From Actinobaculum suis (GTDB taxonomy: Bacteria > Actinomycetota > Actinomycetes > Actinomycetales > Actinomycetaceae): 64,000 bases of DNA. A program made the position numbers and the translations under genes. The stretch spans positions 1-64,000 of the forward strand of contig NZ_FNAU01000001.1 of assembly GCF_900102025.1 (NCBI RefSeq). The letters are read 5' to 3'. The stretch's first letter is position 1; the number at the start of each line of letters is the position of its first letter. Shown here piece after piece: positions 17,698 through 26,678 of the stretch. The notes beneath the pieces were generated by a model. It had not been told where the DNA came from. It did not search any database and was given only the letters and a program-made list of their open reading frames with translations.

Positions 17698-19977
17698 TTA
17701 ACTCTTCTTCAACTTACTGAGGATTTTACGTACCAGATCCCAGAAAACGCGAACTTCGTCCATCCGCAAAATAGCCATGAGTGCAAGGTAGATCCCCACT
17801 ATTGCAACTCCCCCAACTATCAGCGCTCCGAAAGCCGAGCCGAGGGATATGGGGGCGAAGAGCGGACCAAATAACCGGAGCACCAAGAACCCGCCCAGCA
17901 TGGCACTAACCGAAACCACCGCGAGCTTCAGGTGGAATGTGAGTAGATCTGGATAGTTCCAGCCTCCAACCCGCGGGCTTAGTTTTGCCAACATTACAAA
18001 AGTGCAGGCAATATTAGTTGCGGACATCACTACCCCCACGCCGACTACTACCCACTGCGGGGGCAGGAAACCGCACAGGAAGAATCCGACTACGCCGGCA
18101 ATCTGGAAGGGCAGATTCACCCAGAAAGCTCCGCGGGTATCTTCGAAGGCATAGTAGACGCGGTCTAGCACCTGCACGGCGCCGATCGCGGTCAAGCCGA
18201 TGGACATTGCGGCCACTACCCGTGCTAAAGTCACAGCTTCTTGCGGGGCTGAAGTGAGGGCAAAAATACGGGAGATCGGTACGGAAAGCACGATCAGGCC
18301 TACCGAACACAAGAACATGATGGTGGAAACAACTTTTAAGGTACGTTCCACATCTTCCCGCATGCGTATGATCTCCCCTTCCGCTACCGCGCTAGACATT
18401 CGGGTAAAAACGGCGGTGGCAATGGAAACCACGAATAGAGAAGTGGGAATCGAATAGATCGTGTAGGCGGTGTCATAGGCAAAGTTACCGGCCACGGTTT
18501 GCAGGTCCATCCCGGCCTGTTCGGCGCGGGCCGAAGCCCCGGCTGCCACATTAGAAGTAATTGCCGTGGGAATAAAGGATACGAGCATGGTGAGGGCCAT
18601 CCACCATGAAGCCCGGCCAGCTGCTCCCAAACCGGAACCACGCCAGCGGAAATCGAAACGGAAACGGATCCCTGATGCCCGCAGCGGCCACACCAAAATA
18701 ATGGCCTGGGCGGCGATTCCCAATGTAGATATGCCACCAATCGCGCCTACGCGTTGCGCTGTCCAGGCACTCGGATCTGCCCCGTCAGCCGGGGTAACCG
18801 GCCCCCACACCGCCAAAATGGCGAGGAAACCCGCGATTGCCACCACATTATTGAGCGCCGGCGCCCACATATACGGCCCGAAACTTTCCCGTGCGTTCAG
18901 CACCTGCCCCATTACGGTATACATGCCGTAGAAGAAAACTTGCGGCAAACACCAATAGGCGAATTGCACGGTGAGGTGATACCAATCATCGTCCATCGTG
19001 GCGGCCATCATTTTCACAATGAATGGTGCACCGGCCGTAATAACGACAGTCACTGCACCCAGACCCACGATGGCAATGGTCAAAAGCTTGTTGATATAGG
19101 CTTGCCCGCCGTCGTCACTGCGTTTCGTGGCCCGCACGATTTGTGGGACGAGTACCGCGTTTACGATCCCGCCCACAATAATCATGTAGATCAGATTGGG
19201 CAGTTTGTTAGCCACATTGAAAGCATTACCGGCTTGGCTAGTGAGCCCCACTACCGCGGCCAATAGGATCGGGCTACGAACCAGCCCCAGCACGCGGGAG
19301 ACCAAAGTACCCACAAACATGACGAAAGAGTTATAGGCAGCGGATTTCTTTTCCGGTTGCTCGGTTTCGGTGCCTACTTGCGCATGTGCATCGGCGTCGC
19401 CGTATTCGTAATCCTCGTGATAGGCGTAGTCCGCATCGTATTCATAAGCCTCTGTGGTTGCGTAGGGTTCGCCGTAGCCGTGCGCGTGTTGGGAGGCCTC
19501 CCGGGCAGCGGCTTCTTGTTGGGCCGCTTCCCAGGCCGCGCGGCGCTGGGCTCGCCGCCGGCGTTGCCAGGCAATCTGGGCGTCCGTTACTTCGTCTGTT
19601 GGCTGGTAGCGCGAACTTTGAGTTTCTTGCCGTTCCGGGCCGGCCGGGTAACGCAAGGCGGGCAAAGTGCGTGTGGCGCTCGGATCTTCTGGGGCTTCCT
19701 CCACCGGTACGCGCGTATCACGAATTGGGCGCGGTGGAGCGGCACGGCGTACCCTATTGGACGGACGTGCGGGGCGCTTCGACGCCGATGAACCCGGCCC
19801 CTCAGGGCGAATAACCGGTAGTTCCCCGGTCAAACCAGAAATAAAATCTGCGGCCCCAGGATTGGGTTGCAAGCCGGTGGGTTCTTGCATCGAAGGGTAA
19901 GTTGCCCACGGACGCATCCCCGCATCATCGGAAAAGTGCCTGCCTTTTCGAGTGCCTCTACTCGGCCTATCACTCAT
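17698..19977 (-). CDS. murJ: Lipid II flippase MurJ with long cytoplasmic N-terminus
   Basis: MviN/MurJ polytopic protein of 759 residues that flips lipid II across the membrane. The transporter core starts near residue 210 (NSFVMFVGTLVSRVLGLVR) and shows GGIVNAVLVPQIVRA, QVLNARESFGPYMWAP and the usual 14-helix pattern. The first 210 residues are hydrophilic and disordered-looking: Pro/Arg-rich, then a Tyr/Asp/Glu/His-rich stretch (about 165-205, EYDADYAYHEDYEYGDADAH). Unlike mycobacterial MviN there is no C-terminal kinase-like part. It is upstream of the ATP-grasp gene on the same strand, 86 bp away. Confidence 0.93.
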   Translation of the reverse strand: MSDRPSRGTRKGRHFSDDAGMRPWATYPSMQEPTGLQPNPGAADFISGLTGELPVIRPEGPGSSASKRPARPSNRVRRAAPPRPIRDTRVPVEEAPEDPSATRTLPALRYPAGPERQETQSSRYQPTDEVTDAQIAWQRRRRAQRRAAWEAAQQEAAAREASQHAHGYGEPYATTEAYEYDADYAYHEDYEYGDADAHAQVGTETEQPEKKSAAYNSFVMFVGTLVSRVLGLVRSPILLAAVVGLTSQAGNAFNVANKLPNLIYMIIVGGIVNAVLVPQIVRATKRSDDGGQAYINKLLTIAIVGLGAVTVVITAGAPFIVKMMAATMDDDWYHLTVQFAYWCLPQVFFYGMYTVMGQVLNARESFGPYMWAPALNNVVAIAGFLAILAVWGPVTPADGADPSAWTAQRVGAIGGISTLGIAAQAIILVWPLRASGIRFRFDFRWRGSGLGAAGRASWWMALTMLVSFIPTAITSNVAAGASARAEQAGMDLQTVAGNFAYDTAYTIYSIPTSLFVVSIATAVFTRMSSAVAEGEIIRMREDVERTLKVVSTIMFLCSVGLIVLSVPISRIFALTSAPQEAVTLARVVAAMSIGLTAIGAVQVLDRVYYAFEDTRGAFWVNLPFQIAGVVGFFLCGFLPPQWVVVGVGVVMSATNIACTFVMLAKLSPRVGGWNYPDLLTFHLKLAVVSVSAMLGGFLVLRLFGPLFAPISLGSAFGALIVGGVAIVGIYLALMAILRMDEVRVFWDLVRKILSKLKKS

Positions 19978-20237
19978 GCGTTGATGCTATCGCAGGATTT
20001 GGCGGGCACGAAAAACCACGGCATGTACAACCCTTCCTCTTCGCCTTGCAGCATTCTTTGCCACGGCGCGTGCGGGCAGCGGCAATCCAGGCGATGCTCT
20101 CGTATGGGCCGGTTAGTCTGGCCCAGGCGCGTGCGGGCAGCGGGCTCGCTAGAAAGCCGTGCCCACTATTGCCGGCACCAGCCTTCCGGATTATTCACGC
20201 ATCTCGGATTTTTGCTCCATGGTTCTAAGATTTCAGC

Positions 20238-21119
20238 CTAAGATTCCAGAATGTCACGCACCGCGGCCTCGGTCTGCGCGCTGGCTTGCAGGGCGGGTTC
20301 TTTCGCCACAGTGTTAATCGGCAAACCCTTCACTTTAACCGCGGCTTTAATGGCCGTGATAAAAAGATCGGAAGCATCGTATATCCGCATTAGATTTGCT
20401 ACCCGGGTGGCCTGCTGGATGGCAATCGCATAGTCTCCGCGTTCATAGGCGCGATGCATGGCCACAAAGGTTTCTGGCTCCACATTCGTCATTCCGGTAA
20501 GAATGCCAGCGCCGCCGCTCACCCGATTGGTTAGGTAATATTCGTCATAACCGGAAAGCACCGAGAAGTCCTTCCGGATCGGATGGACGGCCTGCACAAT
20601 TTTCCGCGTGTGGGAAGCATTATCCACGGTGTCTTTAATCCCCACAATTGATTCATATTTGCCGGCGAGCCGAGCCACGAGTTCCGGCGTCAAATCTGAA
20701 CCGGTGCGATCCGGGAAGTTATAGAGCAGGATCGGTAGCTTCGTATTCTCGGCAATAGCCGAGAAATACTTTTCGGCAACTTCTTCGGAAGGGCCAAAAT
20801 AGTACGGGGAGACGATCACCGCGGCGTCGGCACCACATTCATCGGCATAATTCGTAAGCGCAATGACTTCTTCCTGGTTAGTACCACCGGTACCCACCAA
20901 AAGTTGCGTGCGGCCAGCCACGTGCTTGGTCATATGACGGATGGCTTCCTGCTTTTCCTCTACCGTAAAAGCATAAAACTCCCCGATTGATCCAAACAGC
21001 AAAACGCCGTTGATTCCGGCCGCAATCAGGTGATCAACGTGCTTCTCCCAGTTCTCCAAATCAATCGAACCGTCCTTCCGGAGCGGCGTGATTGACGGCG
21101 TGTAGATTCCTGCAAACAT
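20238..21119 (-). CDS. DapA/NanA-family class I aldolase, 2-keto-3-deoxy acid aldolase candidate
   Basis: 293 residues, TIM barrel of the dihydrodipicolinate synthase family. The Schiff-base lysine is in VGIKDTVDN, the catalytic tyrosine in LLYNFPDRTG, and the carboxylate-binding loop reads FGSIGEF rather than the GTTGE of true DapA. That loop and YNFPxxTG resemble sugar-acid aldolases of the YagE type. GGAGG six bases upstream fixes the start at 21119 (MFAGIYTPS). It is divergent from an IclR regulator. With fuconate dehydratase and fucO in the same window, cleavage of 2-keto-3-deoxyfuconate is possible but unproven; true dihydrodipicolinate synthase is less likely. Confidence 0.8.
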   Translation of the reverse strand: MFAGIYTPSITPLRKDGSIDLENWEKHVDHLIAAGINGVLLFGSIGEFYAFTVEEKQEAIRHMTKHVAGRTQLLVGTGGTNQEEVIALTNYADECGADAAVIVSPYYFGPSEEVAEKYFSAIAENTKLPILLYNFPDRTGSDLTPELVARLAGKYESIVGIKDTVDNASHTRKIVQAVHPIRKDFSVLSGYDEYYLTNRVSGGAGILTGMTNVEPETFVAMHRAYERGDYAIAIQQATRVANLMRIYDASDLFITAIKAAVKVKGLPINTVAKEPALQASAQTEAAVRDILES

Positions 21120-21592
21120 TTTTCCTCCAGTGGTTCTCAGCTCACGCCCGCAGACTCTCAACTCGCGCCGCAGGCACCTAACTCGCGTCTACAAGCTCTC
21201 AGCTCGCGCCCGCAGGCTGCGCTGATAAAGTACCTGCCGTAAGCTGTGCGGTGCAGCCCAGCTTACGGCAGGCTATCTGGCGCGCCCTCTCCTAGCGCGC
21301 CAATATATCTCTTGTGGATCCTATCTTTTACCGGCCAAACTAAGCGGATTCACACAGTTATTTGCACGTTATTCGTTACAACATTGGAATTCTCGAATCG
21401 CCCTTTCCAACCTTATTGAAAGACAAACCCATAACTTCACCCCGACATGGTTCCACTGGGCGGAACCGAGTTCTATTTAAGTTGTGATTTGAATGTTAGT
21501 CCTGTCAGAAGATAAGCGCAAGGGACTACGAGAGTAAGCTGAAATGGCGATGTAGTTACGGATACGTAACACGGGAAGGGGTCGGTAGCTTT
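21120..21592. promoter_or_regulatory. Divergent control region between the aldolase and iclR
   Basis: 473 bp without a gene. It holds, in order, repeated CAGCTCGCGCCCGCAGGC-like text (21138-21220), a perfect 13-bp inverted repeat CCTGCCGTAAGCT (21233-21245)/AGCTTACGGCAGG (21260-21272), a 7-bp inverted repeat GGCGCGC/GCGCGCC (21279-21301), and GGTTCC-N7-GGAACC (21449-21467). The last sits 126 bp before iclR and is a fair candidate operator for an IclR-type dimer. Confidence 0.5.
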
Positions 21593-22396
21593 ATGGCAGC
21601 GGAAAAACTCACCGCCGCAGATAAGACGTTAATGGTACTTATTGCGGCCATGCAGGAGAGTAGATTTATAGATATTGTGACCGCTACCGGGCTTTCTAAA
21701 TCCACGGTGCATCGTCTTTTACAAACCTTGCTCAACTATGGCTTTGTAACGCTTACCGCCGATGGGGAATATTTGCCGGGCCCTTCCGCCCTGCGAATGG
21801 CTGGCACGGCTTTCGAATCCATCGACATTTCGAAGATTGCCTTGCCGTTTATGGAAGAACTATCAGCGGCTACCGGTTATACGATCCATTTGGGCGCGCT
21901 CAATGGCACGGAAGCTATTTATATTGCGATCGTGAATGGGGACGCGCCGTACCGTATTCCTTCCGGCATTGGTGACCGTTTGGCTTTGCATTCCACTTCT
22001 ATTGGCAAATCCTTGCTCACCGGTTTTTCGGAGCGGGCACTGCGCCGGTATTTGCGCGATCCGGGCTTGAGCCCAAAAACTCCCAATACGCACACCGATG
22101 CGCAGGCCTTGCGCACAGATTTACAAGCTATTCGCGAGCGCGGCTATAGCTATGATGATGAGGAAAACGTGCCGGGGATTCGTTGTATTGGCGCGCCGAT
22201 TAGATCGCATACCGGTCAGATTACGCATGGGCTGTCCCTTACTTCCCTGGCCATGGAAAACTCGCTTGCTGATTTAGAAAAGCTTGCTCCGCAGGTGATT
22301 GCTACCGCGCAAAAGATTTCCACTGCCCTGGGTGCGCCTTCCGCCGGTACCGGTATCGCCAGCGTCGGTACCGGTACCGTTACCGACGTCGCTTAA
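21593..22396 (+). CDS. IclR family transcriptional regulator
   Basis: 267 residues. The N-terminal winged helix-turn-helix reads SRFIDIVTATGLSKSTVHRLLQTL, followed by NYGFVTLTADGEYLPG. The C-terminal effector domain shows TIHLGALNGTEAIYIA, LHSTSIGKSLL, RGYSYDDEENVPGIRCIGAPI. A Gly/Thr/Ala tail closes the protein. It probably controls the divergent aldolase, and perhaps nagA beyond its 3' end, in response to a sugar acid; ligand not predictable. Confidence 0.92.
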   Translation: MAAEKLTAADKTLMVLIAAMQESRFIDIVTATGLSKSTVHRLLQTLLNYGFVTLTADGEYLPGPSALRMAGTAFESIDISKIALPFMEELSAATGYTIHLGALNGTEAIYIAIVNGDAPYRIPSGIGDRLALHSTSIGKSLLTGFSERALRRYLRDPGLSPKTPNTHTDAQALRTDLQAIRERGYSYDDEENVPGIRCIGAPIRSHTGQITHGLSLTSLAMENSLADLEKLAPQVIATAQKISTALGAPSAGTGIASVGTGTVTDVA

Positions 22397-22530
22397 CGTA
22401 CCTCTCGCGCGGCGCGCCAGGAGCGCGGGTACCGAGTGCGGCAACTACCAATATTGCCAAACCGCTAGAGGTACGAATACCGCCAATTCCGCATCTGCTG
22501 TGCGCTAGCCGCGGCCGGTAACCAGGTGGC

Positions 22531-22632
22531 CAGCCGTAGCAACTGGTCAGCCGCAGCAACCGGTCAGCAGTAGCAGCTGGCCAGCCCTAGCAACTGGTCA
22601 GCAGTAGCAATTGGCCAGCCGTAGCAACTGGT
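22531..22632. repeat. 17-bp tandem repeat between iclR and nagA
   Basis: Six units like CAGCCGTAGCAACTGGT in strict 17-bp register from 22531 (22548, 22565, 22582, 22599, 22616), the last touching the nagA stop codon. The array lies between the 3' ends of convergent genes. Confidence 0.93.
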
Positions 22633-23804
22633 CAGCCGTGCAAGCCAGAGAATTTTTCGCCGTCGCGGTAGACCGCGAGCGGTTCTAGTTGCCCATTGGT
22701 GATTACCATATCGGCGATATTGCCGGGGCGTAGCTCCCCGTGTTTTTCGAGTCCGATCACGCGGGCCGGCGTGGCTGAGGCCATGGTTACCGCATCGGGT
22801 AGCGCAACGCCGGCTTGCCAGGTGGTTCGTACTACGTCAAGCAGGTGCGAGGTGCCGCCGGCCAGGTTGCCGCCCCGCAAACGTGCCACGCCTTCGGCCA
22901 CATGCACCAAAATACCGCCGAGTTCGTAGGTGCCGTCTTCCATTCCGGTGGCGGCCATCGCGTCTGTGATGAGGCTGATCCGGTTCGGGCCGAGCGCGTC
23001 CACCAGGTTCTTCACCAAAGAAGGGGCGATATGCACGCCGTCCCCAATGAGTTCTATCGTTGCGTTTCCGCAGGCTGCGGCCGCAATATATTCGGGTACC
23101 GGCCCCGGGGCGCGGTGCATTACCTCCCGCATAGCGTTGAAAAGATGCACGGCGACGGGCCGGCGATCCGAACCGGTAGCTTTAAAGGCTTCTACCGCAA
23201 TTTCGAGCATGTGCCGGGCTTGGGCGGCGTCGGCATTGGTATGCCCAAAGCCGGGGGTTACGCCTTGTTCCACCAGGTAGCGGACGAGTTCTGCGGCTCC
23301 TTCTCGTTCCGGGGCCACCGTCATCGACCAGGCGTACCCGCGCGCCGCTTCTAACAGGCTGGCGGCCGCTGATATATCCGGGCCGGTAATAAAGGAGCCG
23401 TTTTGCGCACCGGCGCGTTCTGTGGAGAGGAAAGGACCTTCGATATTAATAGCGGAAATCAGCCCGGTATCGCAGGCATCAGCAAGTAGACCGGCAGAGA
23501 ACTCCATGCGGTCAAGTTCCATGGTGGAAAGGGTGGCGGCCAGGCGCGTGGTGCCGTGGCGAATGTGTTCGTGGGCGGCGCGGGCCACTTCTTCCTTGTT
23601 TACGGCGTCTGGGAAGGATTCTCCGCCGCCGCCATGTACGTGTTCGTCTACTAAACCGGGGAGAATAAAGTTATCGGAAGGGGCAAGGTCCGCGTCGGTA
23701 GGGCGCGCAGGCCCCACGTAACTGATTGTGTCTGCTTCCCAGGCGACGACGCCGTCCTCCACGATTTCATGCTTGCAAACAATTCGGCCACGCACTGCCG
23801 GCAT
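22632..23804 (-). CDS. nagA: N-acetylglucosamine-6-phosphate deacetylase
   Basis: Amidohydrolase that deacetylates GlcNAc-6-phosphate; 390 residues. Metal and catalytic motifs are PGLVDEHVHGGGG, NIEGPFLSTERAGAQN, TPGFGHTNADAAQ, VHLFNAM and LITDAMAATGM (catalytic Asp). The frame opens at 23834, but AAGGAGG six bases before the ATG at 23804 selects MPAVRGRIVCKH. No nagB or transporter adjoins it. With the nearby IclR regulator it suggests host amino-sugar use. Confidence 0.94.
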   Translation of the reverse strand: MPAVRGRIVCKHEIVEDGVVAWEADTISYVGPARPTDADLAPSDNFILPGLVDEHVHGGGGESFPDAVNKEEVARAAHEHIRHGTTRLAATLSTMELDRMEFSAGLLADACDTGLISAINIEGPFLSTERAGAQNGSFITGPDISAAASLLEAARGYAWSMTVAPEREGAAELVRYLVEQGVTPGFGHTNADAAQARHMLEIAVEAFKATGSDRRPVAVHLFNAMREVMHRAPGPVPEYIAAAACGNATIELIGDGVHIAPSLVKNLVDALGPNRISLITDAMAATGMEDGTYELGGILVHVAEGVARLRGGNLAGGTSHLLDVVRTTWQAGVALPDAVTMASATPARVIGLEKHGELRPGNIADMVITNGQLEPLAVYRDGEKFSGLHG

Positions 23805-23991
23805 TCGGCGCCTCCTTGCGCTTTGCGGCATCACCTGGTGTAGCGGTAATGCCTCGCTATCCCTGTACGCTCACGCTGTGGGCGGTCCTGTACCACAAAA
23901 GAACCACCCGTGACGTACGTCCCAGACTACCTGAGTTGTGTCGCAAACCCAAGCTACGCGAACTGGGTTCACGCGCATCTTCTCCGCAAAC

Positions 23992-24068
23992 TGGTGCCCC
24001 GGGCAGGACTTGAACCCGCGACCGATGGATTATGAGTCCACTGCTCTAACCTGCTGAGCTACCGGGGC
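23992..24068 (-). tRNA. tRNA with CAU anticodon (elongator Met or Ile2)
   Basis: On the complement the acceptor GCCCCGG (24068) pairs with CCGGGGC, then discriminator A and encoded CCA. D-arm AGCTCAGCAGGTTAGAGC, anticodon stem-loop GGACT-CAT-AATCC and T-arm GCGGGTTCAAGTCCTGC are clear. CAT may be elongator methionine or lysidine-modified isoleucine; identity rests on elements I cannot score by eye. Confidence 0.94.
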
Positions 24069-24264
24069 ATAATCATTCGCACCAACCGCGCCGGGCGCGG
24101 GCAAGGCTGCTTTACGCGGCCACTGCTTGGGCGAACCTAAAAAATGATAGCAGGAGGAGGGCGAGTTATGCCCATCCCGCATCGCATTCTGGGCGTGCAA
24201 TGCGACTCGCTTCACTCTACCGGCTACGTTACCCGCACGACGCTAGCTGATCTTCTCCGCGATG

Positions 24265-26475
24265 CTAGCTGATTTGTTCTTCGCAGGCACGGCGTTGGGC
24301 TTCGAGTTCCATGAGCCGGCCAAAAAGTTGCTCGTAGGTGGCATCTGCGGGATTAGTGCGCTGCAGGGCGCTACGCACTTCCGTAATTTGCCTTTCGATC
24401 CCCTGCCGGATCAAGGACAGCGTAATCCCCCACACGTAGCGCGGGAGCCTTTCCGCACTGTCTTCGGGGAGGGCTTCGGCCGCTAACTGAGATACCGCGG
24501 GAGCCAACTGCGGCCCGGCCTGCTCACTGACAGCCGCAATATAATCCGCATTTGCGGCCCTCTCTGCTGCTTCCGAGCTGGCCCCGCTTTGCACTAGTTC
24601 CTCGTATTTTGTGGCCCAAGCCTGCGTACCGCCAATCTCCCGGATGGCTTCGTGAATACGCCGATGGAGCGGATGGGAGAAGGTCTGGGATGGCAAAGAA
24701 TCCATTTCCGCGGCCCGCGCAAAAGCCGGAAGCTGTAGATAGACATTCAAAGCTTCATGCTCTACGCGCTCTGTGGTCTCCCTAATTTCTCGGCGGGCGG
24801 GCAATATCTGGGTTGCCACTAATTCCGCGTTTTCGGCGTTTTGCGGCTGTTGCGGGTTAGGCGCGGTTTGTAGATGCTCCGAACCAGGCGCAATTTGCTG
24901 ATCTTGCGGCTTAGAATCACCTTGCTGATTCTGGCCGTCTCGCTGATTTTGCCCGCCCGGCAAGTTCTGCCCGCCCGGCAAGTTCTGCCCGCCTCGCTGA
25001 TTTTGCAGATTTGTTGCCCCCTGCCCGCGGCTGGCGCCGGTCAGGCTACGCGGCGGACGGGCCGGGGCAAGTTGAGATTGCCGGCGTTCCCGGCTCTGGC
25101 TAGGTTGCCGGGCAGCTTCCGCTACCGCGGCCTGTACTACCGGCTCTTCCATTCCCAACCAGCCAGCTAAGTTCCGCGTATATTCACCGCGCAATACCCG
25201 GTCTCGAATGCCGGCCACGATTGGGGCACCTGCCCGCAACGCCATAGTGCGGCCTTCTGCCGTATCCAAAGGCATAGCATCAATCATGGTACGGATCGCA
25301 AATTCGAAAAGCGGGCGGCGGGAAGCCACTACCTCCCGCAAAGCCGCATCCCCCATTTTTTGCCGCACTTCGCACGGATCCATACCGCCCGGCGAAATCG
25401 CCACAAAAGTTTGGGCCGCAAAAGACTGATCTTCTTCAAAAGCCCGCAAAGCTGCTTTTTTACCGGCCTCATCACCGTCGAAAGTAAAAATCACTTCACC
25501 GCCATAGGAACCACCACTGCGCAAAGATACGCCAGCAGCCGGATTGGCGGCGTCGCCCAATAGGCGCCGCACGATTCTAATGTGCCCTTCCCCGAAAGCA
25601 GTACCGCAGGTAGCAACCGCAGTTTTAATACCGGCGAGGTGCGCGGCCATTACGTCCGTATAGCCTTCGACGATCACGATTTCTTTCTTCCGGGAAACTT
25701 CCTGTTTCGCCAGATTTAAACCGTAGAGCACGCTGGACTTGTGGTAGATCGAAGTTTCGGGCGTATTGAGATATTTCGGCCCTTTGTCATCTTCGCTCAC
25801 GCGGCGGGCGCCGAAACCTACCGGCTCGCCAGTAATCGAATAAATCGGCCACATGAGGCGGCCGCGGAACCTGTCATAAAGGCCGCGTTTGCCTTGCGAT
25901 GCTAGGCCGGCCGCCAAAATCTCTTTATCGGAAAATCCGCTTTGCCGCAAAAACGAAGTCAGCCCATCCCATTCATTGCGGGAAAAACCGACCTGGAAAT
26001 GGTTCATTGCGGCCTCATCAAAACCACGCTCGGCTAACATTTGGCGGGCTGCGGCCGCTTCCGGCGTTGCGAATTGGCGCCGATAAAACTGGATCGCTAC
26101 CCGGTGCGCGTCAATCAGGCGGATCTTGCGTGGCTCTCCCGGTTTGCGTTGCGGGCCGCCTTCCTCATAGTGCAATTCGATACCGTAGCGGCGGGCCAGC
26201 AGCTCCACGGCCTCCACAAAACCAATACTCTCGGTTTTTTGCACGAAGGAGATAACATCGCCGTCTTCCCCGCACCCAAAACAGTGATAGCGCCCGTGAT
26301 TAGGACGCACGTGGAAAGAAGGCGTTTTTTCGTCATGAAAAGGGCATAAACCGAGGAAAGAATCCATACCCGAAGGCTTTAAAGTGACGTATTGCGATAC
26401 TATTTCGTCTATACGTGCAGTGCCCCGCACCAGATCAATATCTTCACGTCGAATCAGCCCGGCCATGGCACACAT
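24265..26475 (-). CDS. dnaG: DNA primase
   Basis: Makes RNA primers at the replication fork; 736 residues, longer than usual. The CHC2 zinc ribbon shows GLCPFHDEKTPSFHVRPN and HCFGCGEDGDVISF (about residues 40-75). The TOPRIM core has IVEGYTDVMAAHLAG and FTFDGDEAGKKAALR. Residues about 455-555 form a Gln/Asn/Gly-rich linker with GGQNLP repeats before the C-terminal helicase-binding domain. Start at 26475 or, three codons later, 26466; GGAAGAAG fits the first. dgt lies upstream on the same strand, a usual actinobacterial pairing. Confidence 0.95.
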   Translation of the reverse strand: MCAMAGLIRREDIDLVRGTARIDEIVSQYVTLKPSGMDSFLGLCPFHDEKTPSFHVRPNHGRYHCFGCGEDGDVISFVQKTESIGFVEAVELLARRYGIELHYEEGGPQRKPGEPRKIRLIDAHRVAIQFYRRQFATPEAAAARQMLAERGFDEAAMNHFQVGFSRNEWDGLTSFLRQSGFSDKEILAAGLASQGKRGLYDRFRGRLMWPIYSITGEPVGFGARRVSEDDKGPKYLNTPETSIYHKSSVLYGLNLAKQEVSRKKEIVIVEGYTDVMAAHLAGIKTAVATCGTAFGEGHIRIVRRLLGDAANPAAGVSLRSGGSYGGEVIFTFDGDEAGKKAALRAFEEDQSFAAQTFVAISPGGMDPCEVRQKMGDAALREVVASRRPLFEFAIRTMIDAMPLDTAEGRTMALRAGAPIVAGIRDRVLRGEYTRNLAGWLGMEEPVVQAAVAEAARQPSQSRERRQSQLAPARPPRSLTGASRGQGATNLQNQRGGQNLPGGQNLPGGQNQRDGQNQQGDSKPQDQQIAPGSEHLQTAPNPQQPQNAENAELVATQILPARREIRETTERVEHEALNVYLQLPAFARAAEMDSLPSQTFSHPLHRRIHEAIREIGGTQAWATKYEELVQSGASSEAAERAANADYIAAVSEQAGPQLAPAVSQLAAEALPEDSAERLPRYVWGITLSLIRQGIERQITEVRSALQRTNPADATYEQLFGRLMELEAQRRACEEQIS
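24951..25004. repeat. 18-bp coding repeat in the dnaG linker
   Basis: Two identical 18-bp units GCCCGCCCGGCAAGTTCT (24951, 24969) and a diverged third (24987) encode GGQNLP-type hexapeptides on the complement. Confidence 0.9.
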
Positions 26476-26516
26476 TCTACGAACTTCTTCCCGCCGCGGC
26501 GATGTTACTGCTTACG

Positions 26517-26604
26517 GCTTGCCGTATCGCGCGCCTGCCGTGTCACGAGTCTGCGGTGTCGCGAGTCTGCTGTGTCGCGAGTCTGCCGTGTCGCGCGTCT
26601 GCTG
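26517..26604. repeat. 16-bp tandem repeat between dgt and dnaG
   Basis: Units like GTCTGCCGTGTCGCGA in 16-bp register at 26517, 26533, 26549, 26565 and 26581, with a partial sixth. It fills the gap between the dgt stop and the dnaG start. Confidence 0.92.
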
Positions 26605-26678
26605 CCGGCGTCGGCCCTGCTACCTCCGGAAACACGTACCACCGAAAACCCGGGCGCGTACGTCAATCGGCTAGCACC

